Shown here piece after piece: positions 23,501 to 34,940 of a DNA stretch of 64,000 bases (positions within the stretch are counted from its first letter, which is position 1; each line of letters begins with the position of its first letter). Origin of the DNA: Macrostomum hystrix (lineage: Eukaryota > Platyhelminthes > Macrostomidae). A program made the position numbers and the translations under genes. The DNA is taken from assembly GCA_950097015.1 (NCBI GenBank), contig CATNEN010000001.1, forward strand, positions 2,876,001 to 2,940,000, read 5' to 3'. The notes beneath the pieces are model-generated. The model worked only from the letters and a program-made list of their open reading frames with translations, was not told the origin of the DNA and ran no database searches.

Positions 23501-26500
23501 CATCTGCTGCTGAACCATGCCAGAGTCGCCAAGTTTCGGATTCTGCTGATAGGTTTGCAGCAATTTCTGCATCGCGTCCACCGTCTTGTTGGACTTATCT
23601 AGTTCTTCGTCCTTCAGTTTTAGTTGCTCTTCAAGGCGCCGCCTGTGCTGGGCCGGCTAAAATGAAAATATTGTGGAGAATGAATAAGGCATTGTAGAGA
23701 ATGAATAAGGCATTGTGGAGAATGAATGAGGCATTGTGGAGAATGAATAAGGCATTGTGGAGAATGAATAAGGCATTGTGGAGAATGAATAAGGCATTGT
23801 GGAGAATGAATGAGGCATTGTGGAGAATGAATAAGGCATTGTGGAGAATGAATAAGGCATTGTGGAGAATGAATGAGGCATTGTGGAGAATGAATAAGGC
23901 ATTGTGGAGAATGAATGAGGCATTGTGGAGAATGAATAAGGCATTGTGGAGAATGAATGAGGCATTGTGGAGAATGAATAAGGCATTGTGGCGAATGAAT
24001 AAGGCATTGTGGAGAATGAATAAGGCATTGTGGAGAATGAATAAGGCATTGTGGAGAATGAATGAGGCATTGTGGAGAATGAGTAAGGCATTGTGGAGAA
24101 TGAATAAGGCATTGTGGAAAATGAATGAGGCATTGTGGAGAATGAAGAATTGGTTACGGGGAATGAAGAATTGGTTATGGAGAATGAAGAATTATTTACG
24201 GAGAATGAATAATTGGTTATGGAGAATGAAGAATTGGTTACGGGGAATGAAGAATTATTTACGGAGAATGAATAATTGGTTATGGAGAATGAAGAATTGG
24301 TTACGGGGAATGAAGAATTATTTACGGAGAATGAATAATTCATTGACAGCTAATAATTGATTGACAGATGAATTGATAAGGATCATTAATGCGCACCTTC
24401 TTTTCTCTGATCGTATTTCCTTTCGGCAACTTATTGATCTGCTGCTGGCTGATGCTATCGTTAGATCCGAGGTCTTCAAATGGCACATCTGGTGGCACCG
24501 GATTGCCAGACGCAGTCACGCGAAGGAACTCAGCAATGTCAGCGTTGGCATTGACCAGGTTGGCTTTGTCGCGCAGAGACTGAGCACATTTAGTCCGAAT
24601 ATTCAATGCCTGCAGTTCTGAATCGCCCAAGAATTGGAACTGCAGCTGGCAGACAGAGGCTAGCCGTTTCTCGTGATCCTCTAGCATTGCCAGCTGTTCC
24701 GGCAGCTGCTGCATGTAGTAGCGCTGCTGTGATGCATTGTAATCTGTTAGCTCCTTGGCGTAGCCGTTCTTGCGATCTTCGAATTGAGATTGTTTCTGCA
24801 GATAGACCTGGTGAAAGCGCTCCTCTTCATTCTTGGTGATGTCTTTGTTGTCCTACAACAGTTTGAACAGTACAGTAACCAGTAACCTTTGTAAATGAGA
24901 ACCCTAAAAACTTAGTTTTTTTCCTAAGAAGTTAATAAGAGAGAGCTTCAAAACGGAATAAGAGAGAGCCTCAAAACTGATAAAGAAAGAGCCTCAAAAC
25001 TGATAAAGAAAGAGCCTCAAAACTGATAAAGAAAGAGCCTCAAAACTGATAAAGAAAGAGCCTCAAAACTGATAAAGAAAGAGCCTCAAAACTGATAAAG
25101 AAAGAGCCTCAAAACTGATAAAGAAAGAGCCTCAAAACTGATAAAGAAAGAGCCTCAAAACTGATAAAGAAAGAGCCTCAAAACTGATAAAGAAAGAGCC
25201 TCAAAACTGATAAAGAAAGAGCCTCAAAACTGATAAAGAAAGAGCCTCAAAACTGATAAAAAGCCTCAAAACGGATTAAGAAAGGGAGCCTCAAAACAGA
25301 TTAAGAAAGAACCATAAAAACTGATTAAGAGAGAGCCTCAGAGCGGAATAAGCGAGAGCCTTAAAACAGATTAATACAGAACCTATAAACGCAATAAAAG
25401 ATAGCCTCAAAACGGAATAAAAAAGTTGACAAAACAGAGCCTCAATCGGATTGAAAGAGGAAAAGACAGTATAAGATCAGGTGAAGGATCCTTGCAAGGT
25501 TTAAAAAAAGTAAAGTATCACTAGCACAGAGTACAAGACTTAAGTGGGAGCCCCTAACAATAGTCTGGTGCAATTAAACGGGCCCTGTCTTCTCACCTTG
25601 TTAGCATTATAGTCATCGCGAGCTTTGCGTAATTCAGCAAAGGCCCGCTGATACTGCTGCCGCACGCCCTCTAACTGTGAACGATTGCGATCCAGATCTC
25701 TCACTAGACTGGCAATTTTCTTTTCAGCCAGGCTCGACTGGCCCTGCATCTCTTTTAAAGAGGCCTTCACATCCTTGGACGATTTGAGTAGCTCATCGCG
25801 CAGGGTTTCGTGCTGATTAGCCGATGACGTTAATTCGGTTAGCATGTCATCGAATGCCGACTGAATGCTAAATCTGAAGTTTTCGAGGGTAGAATCGAGG
25901 TTAAAAGGAATATTCCACAACCAGTAATATAAGGATATTCCACAACCAGTAATATAAGGATATTCCACAACCAGTAATATAAGGATATTCCACAACCAGT
26001 AATATTAGGATATTCCACAATTGGAACAGACAATGGAATATTTCACAAGTCATCGAAACTAAATTAGATAATGCGATCAGACAATCGAGTTTAGAAGTTC
26101 GGGCAAGTTAAAATAAGGTAGTAGAAAGATGGCATTAGAGGAACATTATTATCTACGAACCTTCACTGCTTGTTTTACTATCCAAGTTTAAAAGCAAGCA
26201 AAGATAAAAGACTTACTTAATTTTCTCTTTCTTGTCAAATTCCTTGGGCTTAAAGTCTTTGCAAATTTTTCTAAAAAATAATAAATAATATTAAATAGTC
26301 GGGTTATATGGTTTAAAATGTCCAACACACAGAAAAGCAGAAGTAAAAACTCCCTTACCTTAATTCCCTGGCATACTTCTCTTCAACTCGACTTCTTCTC
26401 TCTAGAAATTCGGTGTACTGCTTGAGAAAGTCCTGATTGTACTTGGTGAAATTGTACAATTGTGGATTGTAGGTGTCCTAAAAACATAAATTATGTAACA

Positions 26501-28270
26501 TTGCATTTGAATCTAAGAACATTGGAATTGTTTAGGACATCTAAGTTGTAAACAACTGATAGAGTATTTGTGCATAGCTATTGTTATCAAATAAGTTTTA
26601 TACACACTGATCCCCTTCCAAAAGAACTAGGTAGGGGGTTAGTGGCAAAGGAGATAACAAAGTAACATGTTTTCTGCTGTGAAAAAGTTTCCTTAGCGAA
26701 ACTATGTGGCAAGGAAACTGAGGTGTCATTTGTTAAAATAGTGATTAGTGGCAGCCTGACAATATGCAACTAGCAAGCACCAATTTATTCGAACTCATAA
26801 AGTCAAAACTGATGTATCATTGAGATGGGGGTTTGTGCAACCAGCCAGCCTACTCACTAAACCCAAGGGGTTAGCAAAGTCTGTCACACCACCTTTTGAA
26901 TCTCACTATGCCTTACAATCCTGCACTGGTTGTAAATAAAAATTACGCAAAATGCAAAGCAAAACACTATCTTTACTGCCACTCTAACTCATGAACAGGC
27001 CTAAAGGCCTAACATAGTAAAACCTCAATTGTATTTTTGTAGCAAATTTAGAGTCTACTTTTTAGCATATAAATCTTAATGCATTCAAAAAGAGCAGCTT
27101 CATAGGTTATTGAAAAAATGAAGCCATTGCTTAAAAGTAATGCCAATGACAATCATTGTCATGTCAACTCTGGTATGTGGTCATTAGTAAATTTTTGTTG
27201 ACAAGCTAATATACCTAGTGCTGTAGTGGCTATTAAAAATTTGGCAATTTTGACATGCATTTACCACTTTATGTTTATTTGTAATGTGAGTGTTCTTAGA
27301 GATATTGAAAAAAAACATGTGAAAATAAGCAAATTTAGATATGCATGCCTAGACCATTATATTAGCTAGCTCGGCGTAAATTTACTTTTGTTTGCAAATT
27401 ATTTTCCGCTTTTAAAATGGTGCCAATGATGCGGAATGACGAATGGAAGTTGTCTATAGCCCATAGTAGCAGCATTGAGTTGATTGGGGCATAGAAAATT
27501 GGCTGAGTTTTATTGAGCCCTCACTATAGTTTGGATTTTAGAGACTTCAAGACTTTTCTGATTTGCAAATGGCTGGGCAGCCCCCAAGACCATCATGGAT
27601 TGTGCCACCGAATGAAGTTCTGCCGGCACAGGCACTGATGGAACTAAATATGAATTCAAGGGATCTGATGGAAGTGATGGCAAGTACTGACAAGACTATG
27701 TATCATGGCACTAGCGATGCCCTCTTTGAATCGCACATCCAAGAGTATGGCCTATCTATGGACACACTTTCACCCGGGGCCTGCCAAGGCTTTTGGCTGC
27801 ATTCTGTACTAGATTCGTCATTATTACCCAGTTTAGGAATCTGAGACAGTCAAGACTGCATTGAACTGAACTGAGCAATGCTCAGTGCTGTTTAAAAATG
27901 TTTCCCACTAGTTGTGTTACCAGTTGACGCTATCCGATTCATCGTTCAACATTAAAAAAAAAAGAAAATAATTTTGCAAAGGAAAGTAAATTTACGCCAC
28001 TAGCTCACCTAAGAATATAATTCAGCTCAAAGTAAATCTCTAAGTAGTAGTTAGTTTAGATGTAATAACATTTGTTGATGTATCGATGCAGCTTTTCAGG
28101 ACTAAGGTTAACTATTGAATAATGATAATATATATATATCTTTTTAAATACTAGAAAGACTTATTTTAAAACACCTTACATTAAAAAAGAAATGAAGCAC
28201 AAAAACCACTAATAATTTGATATAACTGTACACAACTTACCCAAAGCTTATGATCCCAGACTGCCGTCAT
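20594..28270 (-). CDS. TOCA/CIP4/FBP17-family F-BAR, HR1 and SH3 protein
   Basis: Complete eight-exon gene: 28241-28270, 26359-26477, 26217-26270, 25597-25873, 24397-24852, 23447-23656, 21618-21733 and 20594-20897, phase closing exactly to 521 residues. The tiny first exon encodes MTAVWDHKLW, leading into DTYNPQLYNFTKYNQDFL and RVEEKYARELRKICKDFKPK, the start of an F-BAR domain. The F-BAR continues through QHETLRDELL, REKK-type basic stretches and a helical C-terminal half (EDHEKRLASVCQLQFQFLG, then VPFEDLGSND). The HR1 (Cdc42/Rho-binding) segment is PAQHRRRLEEQLKLKDEELD with QNPKLGD. A Gln/Pro-rich linker precedes a C-terminal SH3 (MVAMLYDFNDAS, DWTLVRRS, GYVPTAYMADL). The family bends membranes and couples Cdc42 to N-WASP-driven actin assembly at the plasma membrane. 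It is slightly shorter than vertebrate members (about 600), mostly in the linker. Five of its introns carry separate minisatellites. Confidence 0.96.
20936..21530. repeat. 21-bp minisatellite in last TOCA intron
   Basis: About 29 copies of GATTCTGTCACTCTGAAGG-type units of 18-21 bp, with variants GAAGTGA, GACGGAA and CCCTCTG. It begins about 40 bases from the SH3 exon. Confidence 0.95.
22430..23090. repeat. 45-bp minisatellite in TOCA intron
   Basis: About 13 copies of a 45-bp unit with TCTTGATCATGACCCATATT, GATGATTAACTGAGACCATG and AGAAA or AGCAG. The length is a multiple of three, so the minus strand stays open as a 15-residue repeat. It is flanked by canonical splice sites of the TOCA gene and so is judged intronic. 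Each unit contains the palindrome TGATCA. Confidence 0.95.
23657..24350. repeat. Two adjoining 21-bp minisatellites in TOCA intron
   Basis: The first part (to about 24150) has about 24 copies of TGGAGAATGAATAAGGCATT plus G. The second part repeats GGAGAATGAAGAATTGGTTA-like units with ACGG or ATGG joints. Units of 21 bp leave long frames open on both strands. The array starts exactly at the splice acceptor of the HR1 exon. Confidence 0.95.
24935..25440. repeat. 23-bp purine-rich minisatellite in TOCA intron
   Basis: About 16 near-perfect copies of a 23-bp unit containing AAAGAAAGAGCCTCAAAACT, followed by degenerate copies to about 25440. Confidence 0.95.
25906..26030. repeat. 24-bp minisatellite in TOCA intron
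   Basis: About five copies of a 24-bp unit with AGGATATTCCACAACCAGTA. It starts within about 35 bases of the acceptor at 25874-25876. Confidence 0.92.
26478..28240. other. First TOCA intron (1.76 kb)
   Basis: Non-coding apart from one + strand open frame at 27569-27844, described separately. No SINE or minisatellite was recognised. Confidence 0.5.
27569..27844 (+). pseudogene. Possible fragment with ADP-ribosyltransferase-like HGT motif
   Basis: An open frame (MAGQPPRPSWIVPPNEVLP onward) antisense within the first TOCA intron. It contains MYHGTSDALFESHIQEYGL. A Tyr-His-Gly-Thr-Ser followed about 12 residues later by an x-x-Gly-Leu is reminiscent of the first strand and helix of HGT-type ADP-ribosyltransferases (PARP or KptA). 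The frame ends soon after and lacks the later conserved strands, so it is at best a fragment or one exon. No clear splice partner was found. Confidence 0.25.
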
Positions 28271-29217
28271 CCTGTTATCCTGTAGCTAGCAAGTAAGCAA
28301 ACTTGTATTTTGCACAATTTATACTTATAGAAACAGAAAAAAATGGTGAAAATGTATTGAGTCACTTAAAATTGACACCAAAGCAGCTCATAAACTAAAA
28401 ACTAAGGAAATTATAGCTAATAGGTTATATACTGGGAAAGATATATACTATTGGTCTGGTTGGCTACCAATCAATAGTTAAGTATGAGATAACAAAGAAC
28501 TCCAAATGTAAAAAAAATTGTTTCGAAAATAAAATACTACCGACTTGCAAGTAAGGCTATAAAGTATAGCTTAGTTTTAAGGTTTAATAATTACAAAAAT
28601 TCGTGTCCGTTCTAAAATTAGAAACAAAATTATAAGCAAAAACACACATCCTAGTAGGAACAACGCAAATCAGGAAAAGGATGCGCTGTTTAATTTATTC
28701 CAAGAATTTAGTACAAAAAACATAAAGTAAAACAAATAATATTTTCTATAAAACCTTTTAGAAACCAATGTAACACAAAAATCTGCCGCATAGGCCTAAA
28801 TTTAAGTTTTTCCATATCTTCTTGTTTTTTTATATATTGTACCTTCGTTAGCCAATAATTGTTTGACATTAATCCATACCAATAATAACAGCTTGAAGAC
28901 TATCGCTACTGTACTGTGATAATAAAGCCCGTTTATCTGCACAGTTGACTAGATAGATACTCCTACAATAATGCCATGGGAATAAGACATAATTAATACA
29001 TTTTAATAGGTCAATTGTTGTCTGAAAGTTGTAAAATCCAATCCAAACAAAATAGGCCTAAGTCTAAGAAACATTGTACATAGCTATCTCTAAAATGAAG
29101 TTTGAACAAAAAATTAAACATATATTTTTAATTTTATATAATTCACTCAATTCTTTCAGTTTCTTTTTCAAGTGCTTAAGTCTTCTGACTTCTGTTTTGA
29201 TATTTAAGGCTTGTTCC
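28271..29217. other. TOCA upstream region
   Basis: AT-rich non-coding DNA that should include the TOCA promoter on the minus strand. No distinct motif can be supported. Confidence 0.4.
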
Positions 29218-29223
29218 ATGACC

Positions 29224-29852
29224 GTACATTAGCAACATTTTACTGTGCGGTAAAAACTGCTAACTCGATCACATTGTAATGTCAATGGAATTGTTGACTG
29301 GCTTAAGGCAGTACTGAACTCGCTACCTAGCTACTGCCTTCCTTATATCTGTACATCTGAGAACTGGTCACTTTACATTACCTTGTGCCTTGGGTCTGCG
29401 GTCATTTCTGCCGCCTTTTCGTCTGCCAAAGAACTTAGGGCTTAGACTAAGGCCTAGCAGTTTTTACGACATGTAACATGTTAAAAAACCACACTGTTAA
29501 ACAAACCTCATTTCAAGCTTGGACTATGCAGTGGACTTTTCAGAATTTACTGCACTTTTTAAATAACCTCATTTCAGGCTTGGACTATGTGGTGGACTAT
29601 TTGCATTTTCTACATAGTCTACTGTCTACTGCATAGTCCAAGTCTGAAATGAGGTTCTTTAAACAGTGCAGTAAATTCTGCAAAGTTACACACAGAATAG
29701 GCCTAAGGTTTGTTAAATAGTGTAGTTTTTAATATGTATAGGGGCCTAAACAGTGGGGTAAAAACTGCTAACTTCACGGCAAGGTAATGTGTTGACATTA
29801 CAATGCAATAAAGTTAGTGGTTTTTGCCACATGGTAAAATGTTGCTAATGTT
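29224..29852. mobile_element. MITE-like element with long inverted ends
   Basis: About 629 bp flanked on both sides by ATGACC (29218-29223 and 29853-29858). Both ends share ACATTAGCAACATTTTAC in inverted orientation, then (T/G)GTAAAAAC-type and CATTGTAATGTCAA blocks, giving inverted ends of about 75 bp. The centre (about 29505-29690) is itself near-palindromic around CATTTCAGGCTTGGACTATG. No coding capacity. Confidence 0.6.
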
Positions 29853-29858
29853 ATGACC

Positions 29859-31229
29859 TTTACAAAGAAGATGCAGGAGCCTATCTCTATTTGTTGACTG
29901 TCTAGTCTTCCATACCAATAAGTGGGCATTTTTGCCACAGCATAAATGCTGAAGATGTAGCATCTGTTTAGTCCTCTATGCCAATAAGTGGGCCTTATTC
30001 ATTATTATCATGATGGTAGGCTTACTGTTGCAAGGTACTGGTCCACTTTGTTTTGGTGACAAACCACTTTGGTGACAGCCTACAAACATTTCAACAACAA
30101 CCAATTATTTTTGTAGCAATAGTAGGCTATGGCATGTTGTTTCCATGGCAATAAGCATTGACTTTAAAAACTTTTTTGAATTAAAATAAATAAGCTTAAA
30201 TTAAAATAAATCCCTGTCTATTTCCCCATTCTAATTGGGAAAATTATTTCATTGTGAAGGTGTCTGGCAAGAACTTAAATTTAGTTTGTTTATTTACCTG
30301 CTTGGTAGTATAATAGGTTCGAACATTTAAGTTGGAGAGGTTACAGGCTTATAGGCCTATAGTCAGAAAAATTATACATTGGAAGATAGTATACCTGAAT
30401 ACCTGCTTTGCTTTGTTTCACGTAGCTGTTAAATGGGTTACTAGCATTAGCAGGGATAATCGTGGGTTTGGTGTCTTCCAGTCCATATTCATAGACTGAA
30501 CAGCCAAAAATGTCAAAATTGTGTATTTTTTGTTGGTCCATGTGAACACTAATTGGACACAATAGACTATAGTGGGACCAAGGCAATAAGTTTTTTTATA
30601 CTTTATTATATAATAAAGCTTAAAGAGCTGTTGATGTTTTGATGTTGGTTGTATTCTCCAATCTCAATAATGATTATTTTGCAAACTTTGTGTTGTTTTA
30701 TCATTAACTTGAAAAAATATGTGCAATTTCAGATTTTATACCTGATATGATTCATTGTTTAAAAATAGTGAAAAAGGCACCAAAAATCTTGATATCTAAA
30801 TCATCAAATTACCTTTGTCTAAAAACTGACTTGAAGACATCAGTATGAAGTAAGCTAAAAATTAAATGTTTGAAATAATAAAGACAAGGAATCATTAAAT
30901 TAAAATCCTTAGCTAGTTGATATTTCTGTACAATTTTTTTATTTTGTTTGTACTTTTGATAACAACTAATATTTACTAGAAATCTGACAGAGCTCTTAAA
31001 GCTACATAAAAAACTACTTGGTCCTAACAATAGTCTGTTGTGTTCCCATTGCAGTCAATTGTGGTTGTTGCAGAATTAAGTTTAAAGTACAAAAAACAAG
31101 ATTAAAAGGTTCATTTTGACTTTATCATTAATTTGTAATGGCTACCTAAATATCTCAACCTAAACAATACATGTATATATTAAAGTATTCTTTGGTTTGC
31201 ATTTGTTAGGCCCTAGCCTAAACTATTAA
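29859..31229. other. Intergenic with SINE B fragment
   Basis: AT-rich. A diverged piece of SINE family B is visible at about 30415-30515 (GCATTAGCAGGGATAATCGT and the AGTCCATATTCATAGACTG dyad). No gene was recognised. Confidence 0.4.
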
Positions 31230-31831
31230 CAGTAGGACTGCCACGCCATTTTGCCGCCTGTTTTTATACCAAGGGGGGATTTCCCCCCTAACAATTTTTG
31301 GCAGCGCCTGAATGCTAACAGTGTTGGGTGGTGACTGATTGGTTGACAGACTAGACAATGGTATACTATAGTTGAGCTGTGCCTAATATTTAGGCTTAAT
31401 CAGTGAAATTAGATAAATTCACCTCAGGGTTTCCATAGAGGCCTAGTTCCAACTGTTGAAGCCCTTGAAGGTCCAGCAGTCTGTCTAGATAAAGGTAGGT
31501 GACCACTGAAGACAGAGATGATGCAGGCAAATTCGGGTGAAATGCTGATAAAGTTTGAAGGCCTGGCAAGGCGGCACTGAGTCGCAGTGCAAATTTGTAT
31601 ATAGGGGTGTATGAAATACACTAGCTCTTATGGGAAAAATCCGACCTTCGGCCAGAAACATTGCATATCTCGACGGTCTGAAAAGCTGGTGACTTGTTTC
31701 TTGTTTCAGAAGATGCGCAACAAAAAGTTGGTCCGTGTTCTTGAGTTTCGTGTGCTTGCATTGTTCTGTTCGGGTGCAGCAAAAAAAAATTGTCAGGGTG
31801 GGGGAAATTCCCCCCCTTGCTAGTTCTACTG
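31230..31831. mobile_element. piggyBac-type MITE with TTAA target site
   Basis: 602-bp element lying between TTAA at 31226-31229 and TTAA at 31832-31835. The ends are inverted: CAGTAGGACTGCCA at the left and CAGTAGAACTAGCA on the opposite strand at the right. Each end then carries a GGGGGG..ATTTCCCCC hairpin and an ACAATTTTT block. There is no transposase. Related fragments occur at 36188-36425 and 40217-40530. Confidence 0.75.
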
Positions 31832-32149
31832 TTAATTAGACCACTGGTAGAACTTTTTATATGCATATTAAACCTGCTTACTTCAATAATTCAATTATGA
31901 AAAGTTTAAACCCATTTTAAATCTGATTAGCCCTAAAGATAAAATAGCTTAAGATAGAGCCAGAAGCATTGAAGCAAATTTAGTGAAGTTAGTGGGATTT
32001 TTCTGAAATTAATTTAAGTTTTATACAACATATATTTTATTAGGCCTATTCTCGACATATAAATAACAGCAGTGCCAATTCTAAAGAATCAGTCTTATCA
32101 GTTTTGCTCTACTGTCTTCCTGGTTAAATTTCAGCTTGATTCTTAATCC

Positions 32150-32562
32150 ATGGGGTGTACACCATCAAAGACAAGTAAGTAGTGTAATACTTATTTATAA
32201 TACTTAATGCATTCTTACATATTATGTTGCTATATTCTGACTTTTTTTGAAATTCATCAAATAATCTAAATATGAACACTGTACTTGTCTGCCAGTTTAT
32301 CTATATATGCCTTTTTATCCCAAATTCAGGGCCTATTCATTTAGGTCTTCAGAATAACGGTGGTCATCAGTCGTCATTCAGGCCAACTAATAATCAGCAA
32401 CCATACCCACAGCAACAGTACCCGCCTCAGCAGTACCCTCCTCCACAGTACCCTCCGCAGCAGTACCCTCCTCAGTACCCTCCGCCACCGCAGCAGCAGA
32501 TGCCACCGCCACCGCCATATTCAACTCAGCCAATGATGCCTCCATCAGTTTATCCGTATCCT

Positions 32563-32606
<44 letters not shown>

Positions 32607-33351
32607 CATGCCTCCACAGCAAATTGTCATTCACCAGCGAGGGCACAGGCGTCGTGGCCACGGCAGCGATATGGCATTGCTGGCTGGCGCTGCTATGGTT
32701 GGCGGTGTTGGTGGTGAGTTTTTGCTGTGGGCTGTGGGCACTGGCACATTATTTTGGTGACAGTAGACCCGCTGCCAGCTAGGAGGCAATTCTGCTCGTT
32801 CTGCTGACTCCTGAGCGCACACGCACACAGATACAGTACGCAGGCACACACACAGATGAGGCCACATAATAAACAATTTGAGTTCTTATAAATCTCTTTT
32901 TACAACTAATGTCAATCCACAAACCACCAAGTATTCCCTCCGCGGCTTTACCCTAATTAAATGTCGCTTCGAAGTAGATCTCTAAAAACCTTTAGATATT
33001 ATTTGTCTGTCGCCTAACCCCGTTCAAACGTCTAAAACGGAAATATATCTATATTTATTGCACCCATGGGCACCTATATCGATGCTATATATAGATTTTC
33101 ATGATTATACCATAGCAGAGCAATACAGTGTACCGGGGACCAGAAAATGTATGCCCGCTGTAACTGTCAATGTTAAAAAACGTCACGGACAGACGTGGCT
33201 CTTGTTGCCACGGACTCTAAATTACGTATAAATAATCATCAAGCGCCTTTTTCCTTGCTAACAGGTCTAGCTATGGCAGGCATGATGCATAGAGGCTTTG
33301 GTAGTTGGAGCAGCTTCAGCAGTTTCAGCTCCTGTGGTTCTTGGGATTGAA
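32150..33351 (+). CDS. Small Pro/Tyr/Gln-rich protein with N-terminal acylation motif
   Basis: Three exons assembled by phase: 32150 to about 32174, about 32331-32712 and about 33265-33351. Exon 1 gives MGCTPSKT: Gly2 with Ser6-Lys7 fits the N-myristoylation consensus, and Cys3 could be palmitoylated. Exon 2 encodes repeated QQYPP and QYPPPQ units, a poly-Gln run and IHQRGHRRRGHGSD. It then gives a small-residue hydrophobic stretch (MALLAGAAMVGGVGG) that continues across the last intron (LAMAGMM) before GFGSWSSFSSFSSCGSWD and a stop. The overall plan (YPP repeats, His/Gly-basic stretch, Gly/Ala hydrophobic segment) resembles glycine- and proline-rich XYPPX proteins. The function is unknown. 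Membrane association at a cytoplasmic face is inferred from the N-terminus and the glycine-zipper-like segment. Confidence 0.72.
32733..32960 (-). repeat. SINE family A fragment next to a splice donor
   Basis: Minus-orientation remnant with GGGCACTGGCACATTATTTTG, the CTGACTCCTGAGCGCACACG block and GAGGCCACAT. It begins about 20 bases after the donor of exon 2 of the small Pro-rich gene. Confidence 0.7.
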
Positions 33352-33737
33352 ACAGAGACTAATTCATGTTTATTCTGTGCGCAGCGTGCTTCGTTTCAGG
33401 ATAAATTTTTATACCCTTATATTTTTTTACAGATTTATACATATTCTATGTCAAACAGATGGTCGCTGTACCTTGCCCTGTTTCTTTGCATGTTTGTTGA
33501 CATATTAATTTGCAGATAAAATTTCTAAACATATATAACATATATACATCTTTGTACTCTTTCTAACGAAGCACTTTCATTTATCTCTGATTTGCTAAAC
33601 TGTTAAAAAGTCTATCAGCTATTTTAACTGCTTATGTGTGTGTGTGTGTGTTTGGATGTAAACTTTTACCCTATGAACCAGAGAGAGGCGCGCTATAAAT
33701 GATAAAGTAGAAGCTGTCTTCTTCTCTAGATCTATTC
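33352..33737. other. 3' flank of the Pro-rich gene
   Basis: AT-rich, with a short GT microsatellite near 33635. Nothing else was recognised. Confidence 0.4.
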
Positions 33738-33749
33738 AGTACCTTCGAA

Positions 33750-34058
33750 GGGGTTGTAGCCTAGTGGTTAGAGCGTCGGACTCACGACTTGAAGGTCGGG
33801 GGTTCGATTCCCGACTCCACTGGAACTATTTGCGTCCTTTAGCAAGACACTTAACTCTGCATTGCTTCAGTTCACCCAGCTGTGAAATGGGTACCGGCAT
33901 TAGCTGGGATAATTAAAGGTGGGTGTGGCGTCCCCCAGTCCGTGGACTAAACAGCTGCACGCAGCCTTCAGATGCGCCGCGCAATAGCTGCGGCTGTGCT
34001 GTCGGCTGCACATCTAGCCCAATTGGGGCAGGTGAATTGATTATTATTTATTATTATT
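33750..34058 (+). mobile_element. SINE family B, full-length with perfect target-site duplication
   Basis: The tRNA-like head (GGGTTGTAGCCTAGTGGTTA, then GGGGGTTCGATTCCCGACT as B-box) has a CAC anticodon-like loop suggesting a tRNA-Val ancestor. Its acceptor ends do not pair, so it is not a working tRNA gene. The body has AAGACACTTAACTCTGCATTG and CACCCAGCTGTGAAATGGGT, a conserved core also seen in SINEs of other animals. The tail is ATT-rich. A perfect 12-bp duplication AGTACCTTCGAA flanks it (33738-33749 and 34059-34070), suggesting a recent insertion. Confidence 0.92.
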
Positions 34059-34070
34059 AGTACCTTCGAA

Positions 34071-34940
34071 AATTGAAATCAACCTTTCTAGCATATCGCT
34101 TTCTAGCTTTCAGCTAGATTTTGCTGTAAAATTCTATCTAGTCGTAAAGAGAAATTAAATAGTTTTTGCGTTCGAATTTAAAACTAAATAAAACATTCCT
34201 TATATTTTTTAATGGTAAGCTCATTTTATTTAGATTATTTAAATTTTATTCGAGAAAAACTTTTTCTAGCCTAATTAAATGTTTTCAACTATTTTGTCAA
34301 ATATCTAGGACAAGGTTCTACTGTCTACATCCCAGAATTTTTTGTCGTGACTTTTTTTAATGTGGAGTTATCCGTCCCAATTTTTTAGTCATTGTTTTAT
34401 TGAAGATTTTGTTTTACTAACAAAGTTCGGAATTATAAATAATATTTGTTAGATTAGATTCATCTTTACTATCAATATTAATAGTTTCTCATAAACTCTA
34501 AGAATAACAGCTACTTACGTATTATCAAATCATACGTTGTTTATTCCAGTCAAAATGTGAGTGCTTTTTGTTATAACTATTTAGCGCAAGTTGCGCCACT
34601 GATTTCTCCACACTACAAACAAATTAAATTTCTACAAACTTGTTTTACAGAGCACAAATATATAGATAATGTCGTTTAAGTGCATATTTTTGTTATATTA
34701 AAATAATTATCATTCGTTGATTCGTACAAGAAGCGTTAGTGTTCTGTGTACTTATCGAGTTGTATTTGAAAGAACCCCAGCTTCTATCGTATTGCGAAAA
34801 GTGCACTGATTAGAAAAGCATATTACTAAAACATATTAAGCTTATCGTGTGATTTCAAATCACAGTTTTCCCGCCTACATCCGTAATGCATGCCCTAGCT
34901 TTTATTTTTGGCTAAGATCAAAATTTAGTTCTTCGTTTTG
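34071..34940. other. Intergenic, nothing recognised
   Basis: AT-rich with no coding signal. Confidence 0.4.

Noticed and set aside
23657-24360. Overlapping open frames of more than 215 codons on both strands
   Set aside because: A 21-bp satellite keeps both strands open. It sits exactly between two phase-0 TOCA exons.
33750-33825. tRNA-Val gene
   Set aside because: The A and B boxes are good, but the acceptor stem does not pair and the sequence continues into a SINE body with target duplications.
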